Shown: positions 25,001-40,000, counted from the stretch's first letter. The stretch: 64,000 nt of DNA from Dryococelus australis (GCA_029891345.1 CM056994.1:138964457-139028456); one strand, 5' to 3'. The notes: generated by a model not told the origin, from the letters alone. Translations and numbers: made by a program.

Positions 25001-28000
25001 CCTCATTTGAGAGTTCCAGATCACCATCAGTGCGAGAGAACTGTGCCCAGAACCCAATCCACTGAGAAATTTTGCCACCTCTATTTGACTAATTCCAGTT
25101 TAGGAAACCTAAACTGATGTCTGCCTGTTGAAATATTATCAGAAATAGAACATGCAGCATCAGTCCGATGTTGGTTCACAACTTCAACTTTACCTTTTAC
25201 TGAATGGAACTTTTGATTGTATACATCGCTGATTATAAGACTTTAACAATTACTTATACACTTTCCTCATTTTCATACAGGAGTTTCTTGATTTCATGAT
25301 CAAGTTCAATAGTCTGGTAATACCTAGCTTCAAATATCAAAATCATGTGGTTAATTTATTTCGTACGAGCTACAGTCTCTCTGACAGGTTTGTAATAGTA
25401 TTCAACTGTTTAGAAAAAAAAACTCAAAGTTCTACGCTTCCTCACAGCGGCCTTTATGTCGTCATCCTTTTCCATGGTTGTAAGATATTCACAAATAAAC
25501 TGCTTGGAAATCTCGGTGTCACCGACAAAAACAAAAAAAAATATATATATACTCTCAAACACACCAAAAGTCCTGTGACTGTCGCCATATGTAATTTATA
25601 GGTTTACAATTGTGTAATGAAAGGGTTTTTCTTTATGAATAAAATACACAACCGCTGTTTTTATCCACCATCTACAATCTCTAAAAAAAAAAAAAAAAAC
25701 TACTATAGAACCACAAAATGCACGAACATACAATAACAGCCATCAAAGATAAACTATGCCCCGAACATAGCACTTTCTTAAATACTCACATGTAAATTGC
25801 CAATTACTTTTCAAGAGGAATAGAGATTTTATATACTATTTTTTGTCCTCGACAATATACTTAGCTTCGTTTTAACGATGCAATTATAATCGGTATCTCA
25901 TATCAAACGGGCGAGAAATGGGAAGATTCTTGGTAAGTGCACCAGCTCTGCATGAGAAATTAATAACTGATATATTTGTGCTGTGATGATGCTACAGAGA
26001 ATGCTGGGAAACTGTACGTGAAGCCATCATCCCGCATCATCAGTGGAACTGCCGTCTCCCAAGGGGAGATCCCATGGCAAGCGTACATCATTATGGGAGG
26101 AGTCAGTCTCTGCGGTGGCTCACTCATCTCCAGTGAGTGGGTGCTCACCGCTGCTCACTGCTTGCAAGGGTGAGTCACGAGCTACGTTATAAACTTGAAA
26201 TATCAAAACGCCTACATAGGTATATGTTGATTCAATGAAAAGGAAGTCAGTGGTATCAGACTGATTATTTCGCAGTCTGGATTTCACTGATTATTTCGGC
26301 GCATAACTTTTATTATATAATGGTGACATCTGCAGTATTAGAGTGGAATCATTACTCCCGGAATTACAGCTCAGTCGATTAATTTGCCTGTCGCTAGCAG
26401 CTTTTAAGCTAACACTCAGTGACTAATATTTCATTGACTGATGATACATGTTTAAATTTACAATGTGAGTGACTTTCTATTACACAAATAGATCACAGAT
26501 GAGGTAAATATCTAAGGATTAAATGATCTAGTTTATGCGAGCTCGGTCATCATATTGCCTACCAGTCTAATTCTGTAAAGTGTGGTGACCTCAAATTTCA
26601 CTTGCAGTCTACCGAAACATGAAATAAAGGTGAAATTAATTGTAAGATATTATTAAATGAGAATTAAATATAATAGCTACGGTTCACGAGAGATTAAAGC
26701 ACAGCAGTCATGCTACTTCTTACTATCGGCACATACGCTACTGATATATCGCTTGACATTTCAACTGTTAATGTTTGAGTTCGTTGGGATGAAAAAGACC
26801 GCATCATCATTTTGTTTTTAGATTTATAATTTCCATATGACCGTACAACTGGTACCGGTTGGGTATCCCTATAATGATTAACATGCACTTTGCGGTATCA
26901 GGAAAACCTTCTGTTCCGACTGCTGTCCAAATGTTTGGAAATGTTGATGAATGGGGTTGAGATATTTTTAACTTATGCCACAAATCGATGCTCAGTGAGT
27001 GCAAGGCACACTGCGCACTGATCTCCATGACTACCAACTCGGTGTATAAATTATTCATCGTGCTGTGAGATGCGAACCATTTTCGATTTCGCCCCCTCGT
27101 CACATGAGCGTGTCGCATTAAGGAAGTTGTCAAGGCCACCGAGGGCGTTTTGTGTACAATGTTCGTGCTGTTAACAATTATGTATCAGCAAAATACTACT
27201 TTAAAACTAGTTTCCGTCACAAATTTTCAAATTTGTAACGCAGTTAATCAATCGAAATAACCCCCAAAATTAATTAAATAATTATCAATTTATCATTTAT
27301 GCTTTGCCCAAGACTAATACCCAGAACGCTATTAAACTGTATTATTTAAATAGTTCCATGCAATGTGGAGCTCTACCTGCTTTACCGCGGAAGCCTCATT
27401 GTTTCGTAAAAGTTGATCATTTTATTCTGTATTCATTTATAATAAATTTCAAATGTTTCACGGGAAGTTTACAAAATTACTATACAATATCTTTCTCAAA
27501 GCTTCTGGTGTTGATTGTGCCCAAAGTAGCCTGTTAGCTGTAGTAAATATGACTTAATCACTGTCAGAATTATAGCCTACTTATCTTTAAAGTAAACGTT
27601 TTGTAAATCGTATTTTAAAATACTTACACATCAAGGACTGTTGGGATAGCATTGCACTGCTGACAAAAATTACAAATTTTGTGGTTAATTCTTAATTGCT
27701 GACCCTAAAATACGATGTGGAACTGTCTCTAAAATAGTGATATAATTATAATTTATATCTCAAACAGAGAAAATTATTATCGTTAAAATCATATCTGCTA
27801 TTTAATATTTCAACGATAATTCATATTCTACAAATTATATATTATTCGCAGTAGTAGGTAGAGCATTCACGAGAAATTGCATGGCGTTTTTTAAATACTT
27901 TTCTTAATATACAAAAGGAACTTAATTTGTGTTCTTGAAGCACAACGAATTGCTGATAGTATCACTGTGAAATGAAAGAAACAAATGGTGCCTTGTAATT

Positions 28001-31000
28001 CAGTATATTATCTGTACGAATGTATAGGCACATGTGAACATGAAACATTTCCAGATCAACCGAGCTCACACTAATGTTTCCTCTATGTTAACAAAGTTGA
28101 GTGACAGCAGTAGCAGTATTGGGTAAATCCCAAGGCCTGAGTCATGTGGGTAGCGCAATCAAAATACTATGTTTTCTCGACGCAGCTTCTCATCGTTTGC
28201 CGTGACGCTGGGCGCTACCAGCAGGGCGACAGTGCAGTCGGGCTCAGTGACGCAAGAGGCGCGCCAAGCCCTCATCCACGCCAGCTATAGCCAGTTGTTC
28301 ATTGCTAACGACATAGGCCTGCTGAGGCTCTCCTCTCTCGTCGCCTTTAACAGTACGTCAACACACTTCTTCCTTTTTCACATAATCCGCTACAGTTATT
28401 AATACCATTGTCTACGTGATTTTACCATTGCATTATATATAGTCTTTAATTATTTTATCAGTTTATTATTTGAAAATATGTTTATTCTCAAAAACATTAA
28501 ACACTTTTTTTCAAACATCCTTTTGTCTTGAACTTTACACCTACAAATTTATAAAGGGTTGTCACAGGGAGCGCATACGACTGCATTATACATATTTAGG
28601 GCATTATGAAAGATTAAATAGAGTACGGCGTGATATCAGATGTAAATAATAAATTTGAGTTTTACAGTGAACATTGTTCTGAAATACCCTGTCATGATTT
28701 CCATGAGTAAATGTATTTTATATTATCTGTCTACATTTAAATAAATTATTATTTACATTAATCAAATAAGGTAAATTTCGCATCTTATTGCAAGCTTGTG
28801 AACTGAGTAACAAGGGTGGCAACTGGCTAGGAAAACCATGCACATGTGTCTCCCCCCCCCCCCCAACAATTCCCGGATATATTTGCGTGACTTTTAGTGA
28901 TATCTCTAGTGACAATGTCTACCTTTCTCAAAAGCCATTAAAAAATGCAATCTAGCGATTTAATATTGGAAAGAAAAGCCGCCAGTTATCGTTCTAGGTT
29001 GACGTATGAGGGTTTTAGTCTTGTAATTAAAACCTTTGTTTTTGCCACTTCGTCCCAGATCATCACATGAATGACCAAATAACTCTCCAACATTTATCAT
29101 TACTAGGTATTTTACTAGAACATTTACGAATAACTTTAACTAATTAACCAATTTGTCTTCTTAGTATTGCGTATTATGTTTTTACTATATTGTAACGTAT
29201 TACTTGTGTTATTATTTTTAATGTTGAAGAATATTTTAATAAAATTTTTAGTTAATTTATACTCAGTATTGCTCATTTTTGCAAAGATGAAATTATATAT
29301 ATATATTAAGCATACATGGCAAAGAGTAGAAAAAAAAAGAAATGTTTTTTTTTTTTCGTAAATAGGTATCATCAACGCTATCCGACTCCCCGCACTATCA
29401 CAGACTTCCACAACGTTCGCTGGAGCGAATGCAGTCGTCAGTGGATTTGGGCGAACTTCGAGCAGTAAGTGCATGTAACTTACATTGATATTTCTGAGAA
29501 ACATAGAGGAGCAAACTTTTTTAGCTTTATGAGTGTTACAAACATCGGTAAAATGGCAATTTAAAAGTGTTTCGTCACCACACCAAACGAAGTATTCGTA
29601 GCATATATTTTTACAATTTTTATTAACACTATCACTCACTCTACCCACAGAAATATACCTATTAAATGTTTGGAGTACATTTTTTACCCAGACAAATGTC
29701 ATGGTTTCCGAAATATCTGTTTTTGAAACAGTGGACAAGCATATATTTGCGTTACAAATTTCTACAATTGTCGATATTAAAAAGGAATATTAAGTTCCTT
29801 GTAATTTTTCTATAAGCATATTAATTATTGAAAAGAAATGATTAACCCTCATTCCCGAGTCTAGTAGTTGACGTAAAATGCCGTAAAACGATACATGCTA
29901 CGAAATGTATTTCTCCGCGTCAGACAGCAAAATTTGATGTCAATGTAATTGGGGTTTATTGATATACTCTTCAACAAAATTATCTAATTTATGGTTTTAT
30001 GCCGTTTCGACAACAATTTTTACTTGACTTTCAAGAATTTTTCAGATTGTTTTTGTGCTCTTATAAAACGATATCATAAATGCAGAAGCGTCAATATAGT
30101 ACATACACATTTAGGTTATCTTACTGTGTTTATCATGCTAGCTATGTTTTTATTATATCTCTAGAAAAAAAGTTCTGCACCGCCGGGATTGCTAAGGTAA
30201 CTAGGTTGCTCACGCTACAAGCGAAATTATGGAATGAAATCGCACTGCATGCCTGTACAGAGGACCGTGTCCACTAGATGTGACGAATGCACACACTATA
30301 GAGAAAAAAAAAAGGAGTTGCAATTTACTCCGATTGATATTGTTATTCGCTTTTTATATGAGGCTTTCTTTTCTTAAACACATCCAGAGGTTCTTTGACT
30401 GACGTTCGACAAAATCTACCTCAATCTAACTTTGCCTTAAACAGACTTAGTAGGAGTAAAATAATATTGTAGTCAGAAGTAGCGGACCCAAATCTACTAA
30501 TGTAAGCAGAATTTTAATATTTGTTTTAAACAAACATTCGAACACAATACATAGGTTATTTTACGAGTATAGGGATGGTATATTATAGGCCTACCGACAA
30601 AAATTAGTGGCCTTTGATACGAAAAGGCATACAATTACTGTGTCCGTACATATACCATATAGAGTAGAGTAAGATCTCTTACTTTGATGAACGCGTAAGA
30701 AAGATATTTTATAATACAGAAATATTTAACGTGCGTTATATTTTGAAAACATATTTCATTAATTACACAATGAGTCTTCTCTAGTTGTAAACATATGTGA
30801 ACGTATTTTTATTTATTTTAATTCAAGGTAACCAAACTACTGTGAGTATTTGGTTTGCATAGCTAACATTCTTCACTAATACCCGTTGCTAGTTTTCGGA
30901 AACAATTAAGTGATTATGCTCGCTCATTAGCCGCAAAGACATATTTTGTAGAGGTTTTCAAATCTTATTCAAGTGTCTATTATCCATAGACAGTCACTAC

Positions 31001-34000
31001 ATGCCTATGATCTCTTATATTTTCACTAATATTAACGCGCAAACTATAACTATTTGTTTGCTTTCTTATTATAGACATGCTTTAGGTGTTATGTAAGTTA
31101 TGAAATTATACAATTTATCTCTAGCACAAATTATTTAAAATGTCGGTTTTGTAGAAAATTTTATATTTCTTTATCAAGTATGGAAAAACCATTCGAACAC
31201 TGCCTACGATATTTCATAATTATAAAAATTATGAACTATGTGCTATGTTTTAACAGGTAATAAATTCGTGTGAGTATACCGAAGTAACTTTAATAACTAC
31301 TTTTACAACTATATTAATATTATCTCCTGTAAAATAAGTATAGTAAATATTAGCTAAGTAAAGTTCTATATACGATTGACTTTTCTCCGAAAACTATAGC
31401 ATTGAAGCCAGTTAACCCTATGTATCTTCTAAACTAAAACAAACAATTGCATTTATTCAAATTTCGCATTTCCTGCTTTAGATATTTCTCAAAATGCATA
31501 CTAAAATCAGAAAGTTATAAAATATCAACCAGAAACTTCAACAACACCAAGTGAGTTATTTAACCTGCGAGTATGGAATAATTCGAAATAGATGCATCCT
31601 ACGACGAAAGGATTCCTAGAAAAACCCCAATGTTTTTAAGGGGACAATTTAAGTCCGCAAAAGTAGCTCACCTTCGCCCCATCTGGTGGTTCGAAAGGGA
31701 AGTGGGGTGGACAACGTTGAAATATCAAATGGGTACCCTAGTATTTTAGTGCAGATTGGAATTCTTCGTCAATACAAGAAACAGTGTTTTCGATTCGTTA
31801 TAGACGGAGCTGTAATCTGTGTAAAGTAGATTGCCTCTTATTAGGTCAATTGGGAACCACAACGTTTCATTCGAGAAGGAATCCGCGTTACAAACTACCA
31901 AGTTTGTATCTTAAACATGTTCTTCAACCTTTGGTAATGGCGCGATAGAGAGCGATATATACATTTTGGCAAAAGGAGTGTTACAACTGGTTACACGAAA
32001 GGGGACCCGTCGAAAACAAGCACCCTGATGTCATGAGCGAACGGGTCTCTTTTCAAACATTTATTACATCAATATGTTTCGAAAAATTACAAGTTCACAT
32101 TTCGTTAACATTGATTCATAATTCATTGCAACATGGGGTCCTCTTTGAAAATCTACCTAGAAATTTACTCATTTCTGTCTGTAGCACAAACTGTCACATG
32201 TCAAAAAACATGTATATGACACAAACGTGGTAATTTGTATCGCGGATTCCTACTGGAATGTAACGTGGTGGTTACCAATCAATATAACAGTAGGTAATCT
32301 ACTTAGCACCAATTACAACACCATCTAAAACAAATAGCAAAATATTTTCCAAATCATTTCTTTTTCATACGTATTGACGTAGAATTCCAGTCTACATTAA
32401 AACAAGTGTGTCCCCATTTAATATTTTAACGTCCCCCTCTCTCTTCCCAAACCCCCACATGTGGCGATGACGAGTTAACTTTTGCAAGTCTGAATCGCCC
32501 CCTTGAAAAATGTGAGTGTGTACTTGGAGACTTTTTGTCTTTCGACGCTTTTATTTCGAGTTATTCTGTAGTCTCAGGTTAAAAAATTACGTGGATTACG
32601 TCCTGCCTGAAACTCATACGTATCGTATTTCAGTCATTCCACGTCTTTGTAGACTTTGCAATTTATCATATGTTGTATGTATTTTAGTGATGCTAATAAG
32701 TACATCTTATGAGAAACTAAAATTATAACTTTATTGACTGAAAAATACGTTTATTTATTTTTAATATGTTATTTTTAACGGTACTGCCAAGACAGTTTTA
32801 AAAATAACAATAAAATTAAAATGTTTTCTTACTAGTGAAGTGTGTACTATTTCTTTATTAAAAGTTTTATTGTGTAAAATATTGTTAGTTGGGTGAACCA
32901 GGGCTGTAATAGAGACAATTTATTCAAAATGGTGGCGATGCACTTCTCCCTCCCCCTCCACCCTAGCCAACGGTGGTGTGTCGTATGCCGTACCAGTCTG
33001 ACGGGTTCCCTCCTTCCCTCCCATCAACAATGAAGGTTTTGTAGACTGGTTTCCCACCCTCCCCCAAATCCATCCCCTCTCCAACCCCACTAACTGTGGA
33101 ATCACCAGATATTTCAGGAGACAGTCTGGCGGATGTCGTGGATTGGTGTGCCGCCGGAGTGTGATCTCTGACGACCGGTGGCCGGAGTGGTACTGGGCTC
33201 GATTACCACTAAGGGAATTAAGATTTTATTTGCGCAACTGGCCTTCAATCATCCCTATCAAGGGATTTTTACCCCCACCTGTCATACTGAATTGCAGCAG
33301 AAAAATGTTTTCAACACTATTACAAGTTAAATTTTATTTTCCTTTCGTTTCGATTTATTCGTGTTGCTAATTTTATAAGCGATTGTGTAGTAATATTATT
33401 ATTTAGTGTTTAAAATATACCCCAAACATTGTGTATATTGTAAAAAGTCTTTTCTCAAGGATATGAAGTATAAGTTACGATGCCTGTTTCTCACATTGTT
33501 CCATCATTTTACTTTTAAAAACATATTATATTAAAACAATACAGTTTTTAGAACAAACTTTTCCCTTACACTTTGGGAAACTGTTGGCTAGAATTTTACA
33601 CGTATCCACTGTTGCAATAAATATCTAAGGTATGATAGAAATATGAAACTGAAGTAGTAGGACTAGGAGAGTTCTGGCTCAGGAACCAGGAACCAGATTC
33701 GGAACTGACCACCATCTTGCAATTTTTCTTTCAAAATTGCTCGTTTTACTCAAATATCGCTCAGATATAAATTATTTTTCCCAAAATTTCCCTTTTCCTT
33801 TCAAATTGACCATTTTGACCAAGAATGTCCCAGTTTCTTTTCTTTCTTTTTTTATCTGTGGAAAGAAGGTAGAATCCCCTCATGTGCGAAAACGAGATAC
33901 AGAAAGGCAAAAAACGAGTTATTTTTAAATATTTGTGAGGCTCGCTTCTTGAGGGCAGCGCAGTGGCGGCCATATTGGTTTTACAAGCACAGGTCATGCC

Positions 34001-37000
34001 AAATCGATACACAGGGTCCATGGTCCAGAGCCCGAAGCTGCCCCCATCTCAGAACTTTTCTCTCAAAATCTCTTGTTTTACCCAAACATTGCTTCATAAA
34101 TATATTATTTTACCCTAGATTTACTATTTCCCTAAAAAATCTACCTTTTCCCCCAAAAATTTTCCCATTTCTCCCAGAGCAGGCGACCAGGATCAGTGAC
34201 TCCGAGCCAGACAGGCAACCAGGATTAGTGACCCAGGTGAACTTGAGTAAGGGAAAGAAGGACTCAGGATCTTTGACCTTGTCCTTTCACTCCAAAAATA
34301 AAAAAATGTAGATAAAATTATTTTTTAAATATAAATATTATTTTATAATTAAAAAAATTAAGACAAATAATCGAGTGTTATATATCACCAGACTCGTCTT
34401 TTCAAGGTGCACACGATCTTTGTGTCATATTGATTATGTAACCCAATGTCAGGACTGACTCTTCTCACACTGCTCACAAGTCTTTCAGCATGTATCGACA
34501 TGCTCGCCAGGCACTTGACTGACCGGCCTTCTCAAATTAATCTTACGTGTAGATATTGACACATTAATAAAAAAGTAGAATTATTTTATCAAAATTAATT
34601 TTATTTTTTACTTCAAAATTCTGAAGTCTTTAAAAAATTCAGTGCAATGTAACGAAAAAATATTTTAAATGCCAAATCGGTTTAAAAATTTAAATGTTTT
34701 AAACCTCACACTTTGCTATGACAGCTGATAACATTTTAACAAAGAAAATATTCTCATGGACGGACAGGAATTTGAACTGCCAAACCTTGGATCGGTATAC
34801 TGATACCTTATACCACTCAGCTATCACAATACGTGCTAAGACATGGTTTAAATATGTTTATTTTATATGACGTATACGGGGACGAATAAATACCTAGTTG
34901 TGGTTATTCTAAAAAGAATGTCAATATCACTTTTTTTTAATAAAACCATTTCTTTTTCAGTATATTTTTAAGTTCAACATTTATAGTATTTTAATGCCTT
35001 TTTTACTATTCAGATTTAACTTGCATACAATATATTATTGACTCTCTCCACAATAAGTAATTTTTCCAGCATATTTTAAAGCACTAGTTTGAAAGTTTTT
35101 TTTTTTTTTTTTCGATTTTAAAATTAATATCATTTAATTTTTTTCGGTTGAACTTAAATTGTACGTAGAGAACAGCAGCACAATGTAAGTCTATTATTAG
35201 CCTATTACATTTATAGTCCCCTTTCTTGAAATATAATTATTACCCAATGTTAGTATAAGTTATTTATTAATTTTCTCGAAGTTTTTTTAGGAATAAAGCT
35301 ATGCTACTGAATGTTTAAATGTTAATTTATGTGACTAAACCAAGGGCCATCATATTTTATATATAGGCGAAGTAAGCAGGATACAACACCTGCGAGAAAA
35401 TAAAGTATTTTCATTGTAATTATTTACATATACATTTACATAATTCAGACTACAAGCATATAAAGAGAATCTTTATTTCTCCACGCCATTCGAATTGTTT
35501 CTTTACAACAGCATGCTCCCTTTTCATGTATTGAAAATAATCGACTGATACACAGTTCGAGACAGTATATGCTAGCAAGCATCCAACCAAAACCGTTGGC
35601 CATATTTTCTTCTTCTTCACGATACAGTTACACGACTGCAACTGTCAAAATAAGCCTCCTAACTGTAACCCCCCTCTGCTTATATGCATGCACAAAGGTA
35701 CCATACCAGCCACTGTAACTAATGTGTGCCATCTGCTCTACCAACCAACACGAGATGAAATATACTCAATGTTCATATCTCAAACTATAACTCGAGCATT
35801 CTTCAATAATTCAGTCCACAATAGCTTACCAAAAATTAACACCCTGCTTATACTTTCTGCTGTACTAGTCGACACCAGCCAAATATATACTAGTCACTAT
35901 ATCATCATACCAACCAACCATCCACTATATAACCCAATTCATACTAGACCACCCAACACCCCATCTCCTATAACCAAAGAAAAATTCAGTCGTACTAATC
36001 AACCATACCACTCAATAAACCAAGCAAAATATCCATGATAACTTAAGTGTATCAAGCAACTCTACAGCTGAGGCCAGCCCATAACATAACACCCAATCTA
36101 CTAGGTCTACCGACAAACACCGCTTATACCTACCAACCATACCACATACTATAACTCGAGCATACCTCATACATTCGTCCACACAGATCGTACAAATCAA
36201 ACATACAGCCCATACAAGTAACACAATAAACTTCCTATATCATCCACCATGCCACTAACACCAGCCAAAATACACTGACCACCCATACCAAACATTATAC
36301 ATCAAGCATTCCTTAGTAGTACAGGACTCATCGATACACACAACTATCCAAAACATTCTATATACACCAACAATAGCAAGACACATATACCAGAAACATA
36401 TCACCCAACATACCAACCATACACTCTATGTTAACCGAAGTGTACAAAGCTAATTTATAGTCCAGAACAACCTTCAACAAAAACATTTTTACCATCTGCC
36501 AAACTAACCTAACTTAACCTACTAAAGCCCAAAAGAACCTAATCCACTTCAACCTACCAAATGCCAGAAAAAAATTAGAAGTAATATAATATATTTTAAT
36601 CTACTCAAGGCCAAAAATAATAAGAAGTAACCTATAATATCTCGTATTAATATTATACTTATCCTAAGCATATATATGTCCAACATGTCGAGTACTATTT
36701 CAGTTGACCAATCACATGAAGGCACAGAGATCTCACGTGAGGTGGAGGTCGAATCATTTTAAGTCATTCTGGAGTCATTATGAGTCATTTTAAGTCGTTT
36801 TGGAGTCAGCCTTCGATGGAGTGTGTCAGTCTGTAGCAGTCAGTGGTCTGATGTAAGTTAGGTTATGAATTCAAGCTGAGCGAAGATAACAGGAGGGAAA
36901 AATATATTTTCACATTTAAAAATATATATTTTCGGACAGGGCAGTTATAATATAGTGGGATGAGCATGAGCATAATGTGAATTACCAATGCCCTCTCCTT

Positions 37001-40000
37001 TCATTACATTATGAAACCCATCCCTGGGTGGGAGTGAGTTACAGTTCAGAATCTCAATGGATTAAAGTCATAATGAAATACTGTCTTTCTTTGAGCCAAA
37101 TTAAACTTTGTATTGTCTGGAAATTGTGAGCGGGTGATACTCAACTGAGCTGGAGACAAATTTCCTGCAAATATTTCCAGAGATGAGCTCATGAAATTGA
37201 GTGACTCATTGAAGTGCAATTGCACATATTGCTTACCTCTCTGTGAGCTTCTCCCATGGGGCATATGCTTAGTATTGCATTTGTAATTTTCTAAGGTGGT
37301 TCCAATCACTTTGTTATTACCTGGATTTTCGATTACCATGGTTCCGTCGAGATGTGTGACATGTCCTGGAGCCAAAGGCTTCATAAGAAAGTGGGCACCT
37401 TATTTCTGCAGATTATGGAATAGCTACATGTTGGTTATTTTTCAAAATGAAAAACAAATTGCTTTTATTATATGCAAGGCCTCTGACTGCGTCCATCAGA
37501 TGATCACGGTCGATCACAAAAACTTTGCCGAGCAGCCTATTGCAAGTATGACATCTTGTTCGAGTCATAAGCCTAGCTATTAAAGCTATTTTCAATGGCT
37601 TCATTGGAATGGTTATGCTGTTAATGTCTGCAACCCTATTTGACAATACACCTAATTTATCAACCATCCAGTACATACAATCTTCACCCACACACTCGTT
37701 TTACTGTGATAAACTGGAATCCTAAGCACACATGAGCATAATGCTACAAGCATATGGAATATGCTTATTCAGGGTTACTGTGCTGCTACTTTCATTGTGT
37801 GGTAAGCAAGTGGACATGGGTTTCAGAAAAGCTTTATTCTCACAGTACACTATACAAACAATTCTTTGCTGTTCAGAAAAATATTGTAATTTCAATGTAC
37901 TAATTTTCATCAGATGGGAAAGTACACTTCACAGCATCGCGTGGTTGGCATAATTTTTTTTTTACGAATTTCTCCTCACTTGTAAAGTATTAGAGACAAT
38001 GATCGCAAACAAACTAGTTACGTTGCTTCTTAATCAACTGACTGTGAAGTAGCCCTGGCTTATTTTATCATTGCAAAATATAAGTGGGTGTTACTACCCC
38101 TAGCACTAATGTTTAACAAATTTACATGGCTATAACATGGCACATGATAAATGCAGACGGAAACAAACGATACCTTCCTTAAGGTTGTAAAAACGATTCG
38201 TCAACAGTATCCCTATATTTGTATACCACAGAATATAAATTAATGGAAATACTACTGAGATCCTCAAAGTGTTTAATCTCATGTATTATTACAGGAGTCG
38301 ACAATCTCTTAGTATTCAGAACCTGGTGGGGTTTTGGATATGAAGAGAAATTGCTGACACTGTCTGGAGCAGGAAATAAATTCGCTACTACAGCATATAG
38401 GGAGCATTAATCTTCTTTGTACTGCACATTTATGCAGGCCATCCTATTGGCAATGAATTTAAGAAGGATGTTGTGAGATGCAACTATGGTAAATGGCCTT
38501 TATTGAGAAATGTGAACATCCATTTGTATTATTAGTTTAATTCCCCAACCGCTACCTCTCGCAGAAAATTCACTTAAATTCGTAGTGAGATGAGGGACGA
38601 AGTTTTTCTCGTAAATTTTGCCAACATCAGACAAATGGAGGATTGGTTTGCCTTTACTTGAAAAATGGAAGGTCTCAATAGTGTTTTTATCAGCAAGTGT
38701 TTTTTTTTTATTTTACCACTATGGAGATGTAAATTTTGAAAGCCTGGGTGCCTCATCGCTGAATGCCAAAACAGATGTATTGCACCTATGAAAGAATAAA
38801 ACCATATCCACATCAGTTTCCAACCAATCGTTACATATTCGCACGTCCACGATCTTTCGCCCAAATGTCATATCCAAAAGGACATAGGCCAAGTTTTGGG
38901 ACAAAAGTATGTCTAACGACGAATCAGATTCTGACTAGGAATCTGAATCAGGCAACGAATCAGAAGACAAATACCTTTTTCATTCTTAACTAACTTACAA
39001 GCGCTAAGCTGTGGAGGTTTCTGATGGCCTAAAATTTTCCTACTCAGTAAGACCTAGACCACTTGCCAAAGACTCAGTCTGAAACAAAATAGTAAAAACA
39101 CACAAAATATAAATAGATATAACAATAAAATATTCCAGGAAAAATACATGCGTGTGAACATAATGGATTCATTAACTAGATTTTACTTTCTAAATGACTT
39201 TCTCCGATGCTAATAGTGAAGAACATGTCTCAGAATTCACAATCTGAATACAAAGTCTAGGTTCTTCCCTTCTACAATTTACTTAAGAAACTTGATGTGA
39301 TCACGTGTTATTTTCGATATGCAGCATCAACCATTCAATATTACATAGTTCCAAAGTTACATCCTATTTTTCACTAACCGCTTCGTATATTGCATTCACA
39401 TTCATATTACTAAATAGAATTAATAATTCTTGTTTAGCATTTACTATTACATGCTTATAATCTACAGCGAATCCCAGTACCGTACTTAGAGATATTACTA
39501 CTTCGTATTTCCTACCGGGAAGTATTCAGTTCTGTCAATTAAATGAAGTATACCATTTCGAACTATTCCGGTACTTACTGAAATACTCCCATCAGCTGTC
39601 TTTGTGAATGTCCCTCTGAATCTCAAACTCGATTACGATGGTAGCATATAAATATCATGAATTTGTATAGATATCAACATTTATGAGGTGAATGTATATG
39701 GCCTTACAAAGAATGGTTCATATACATGAATCTCAGTATTTGTTATAGCATCTTTGTAAGTTACAGGTTATTCTATGTTAAGAATGTTATCCATCTCAAT
39801 TTACCTTATATCATAATTCTTTTTAAAAAAATTTGTAGCCTTATGTTATATACAAAGGTTCTTAACTGAACTTAACTCTTTATGAATCAATTCATGTCTT
39901 TTTATTTGTAAAACACAAAATTCAAGTGTTTTTTTGTTTTTTTTTTTACTATTCCCTATTTTTCAAATGTAAACGTACTGTAACTTCTCCGTTCCTAAAA

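Larger units (their letters stand above)
21455..25854 (-). mobile_element. BEL/Pao LTR retroelement in intron 2, both LTRs present
   Basis: Two direct LTRs (21455-21710; 25590-25854) bound a 4.4-kb element lying antisense to the protease gene. Reading on the minus strand, the 5' LTR begins TGT and ends ACA and is followed after 2 bp by a primer-binding site at 25587-25572 (TGGCGACAGTCACAGG). A polypurine tract (GGGAGGAA, 21718-21711) abuts the 3' LTR. Gag-, protease-, RNase H- and integrase-like segments follow in order, all decayed. The reverse transcriptase core is not visible, and the element is short for its class, suggesting internal deletion. LTRs differ by many substitutions and small indels, so the insertion is old. 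Confidence 0.85.

Noticed and set aside
26807..27139. PIF/Harbinger transposase fragment in intron 3
   Set aside because: A few residues looked suggestive, but no conserved block could be placed with confidence.
29136..29738. 200-codon minus-strand ORF
   Set aside because: It runs antisense through protease exon 5 and low-complexity AT sequence; no domain.
34755..34835. Functional tRNA gene on the minus strand
   Set aside because: Good A and B boxes, but no closed acceptor stem by eye; tRNAscan-SE would be decisive.
36500..36545. Telomere-like repeats (taacctaacttaacct)
   Set aside because: Only two or three irregular units; not the regular pentamer of insect telomeres.
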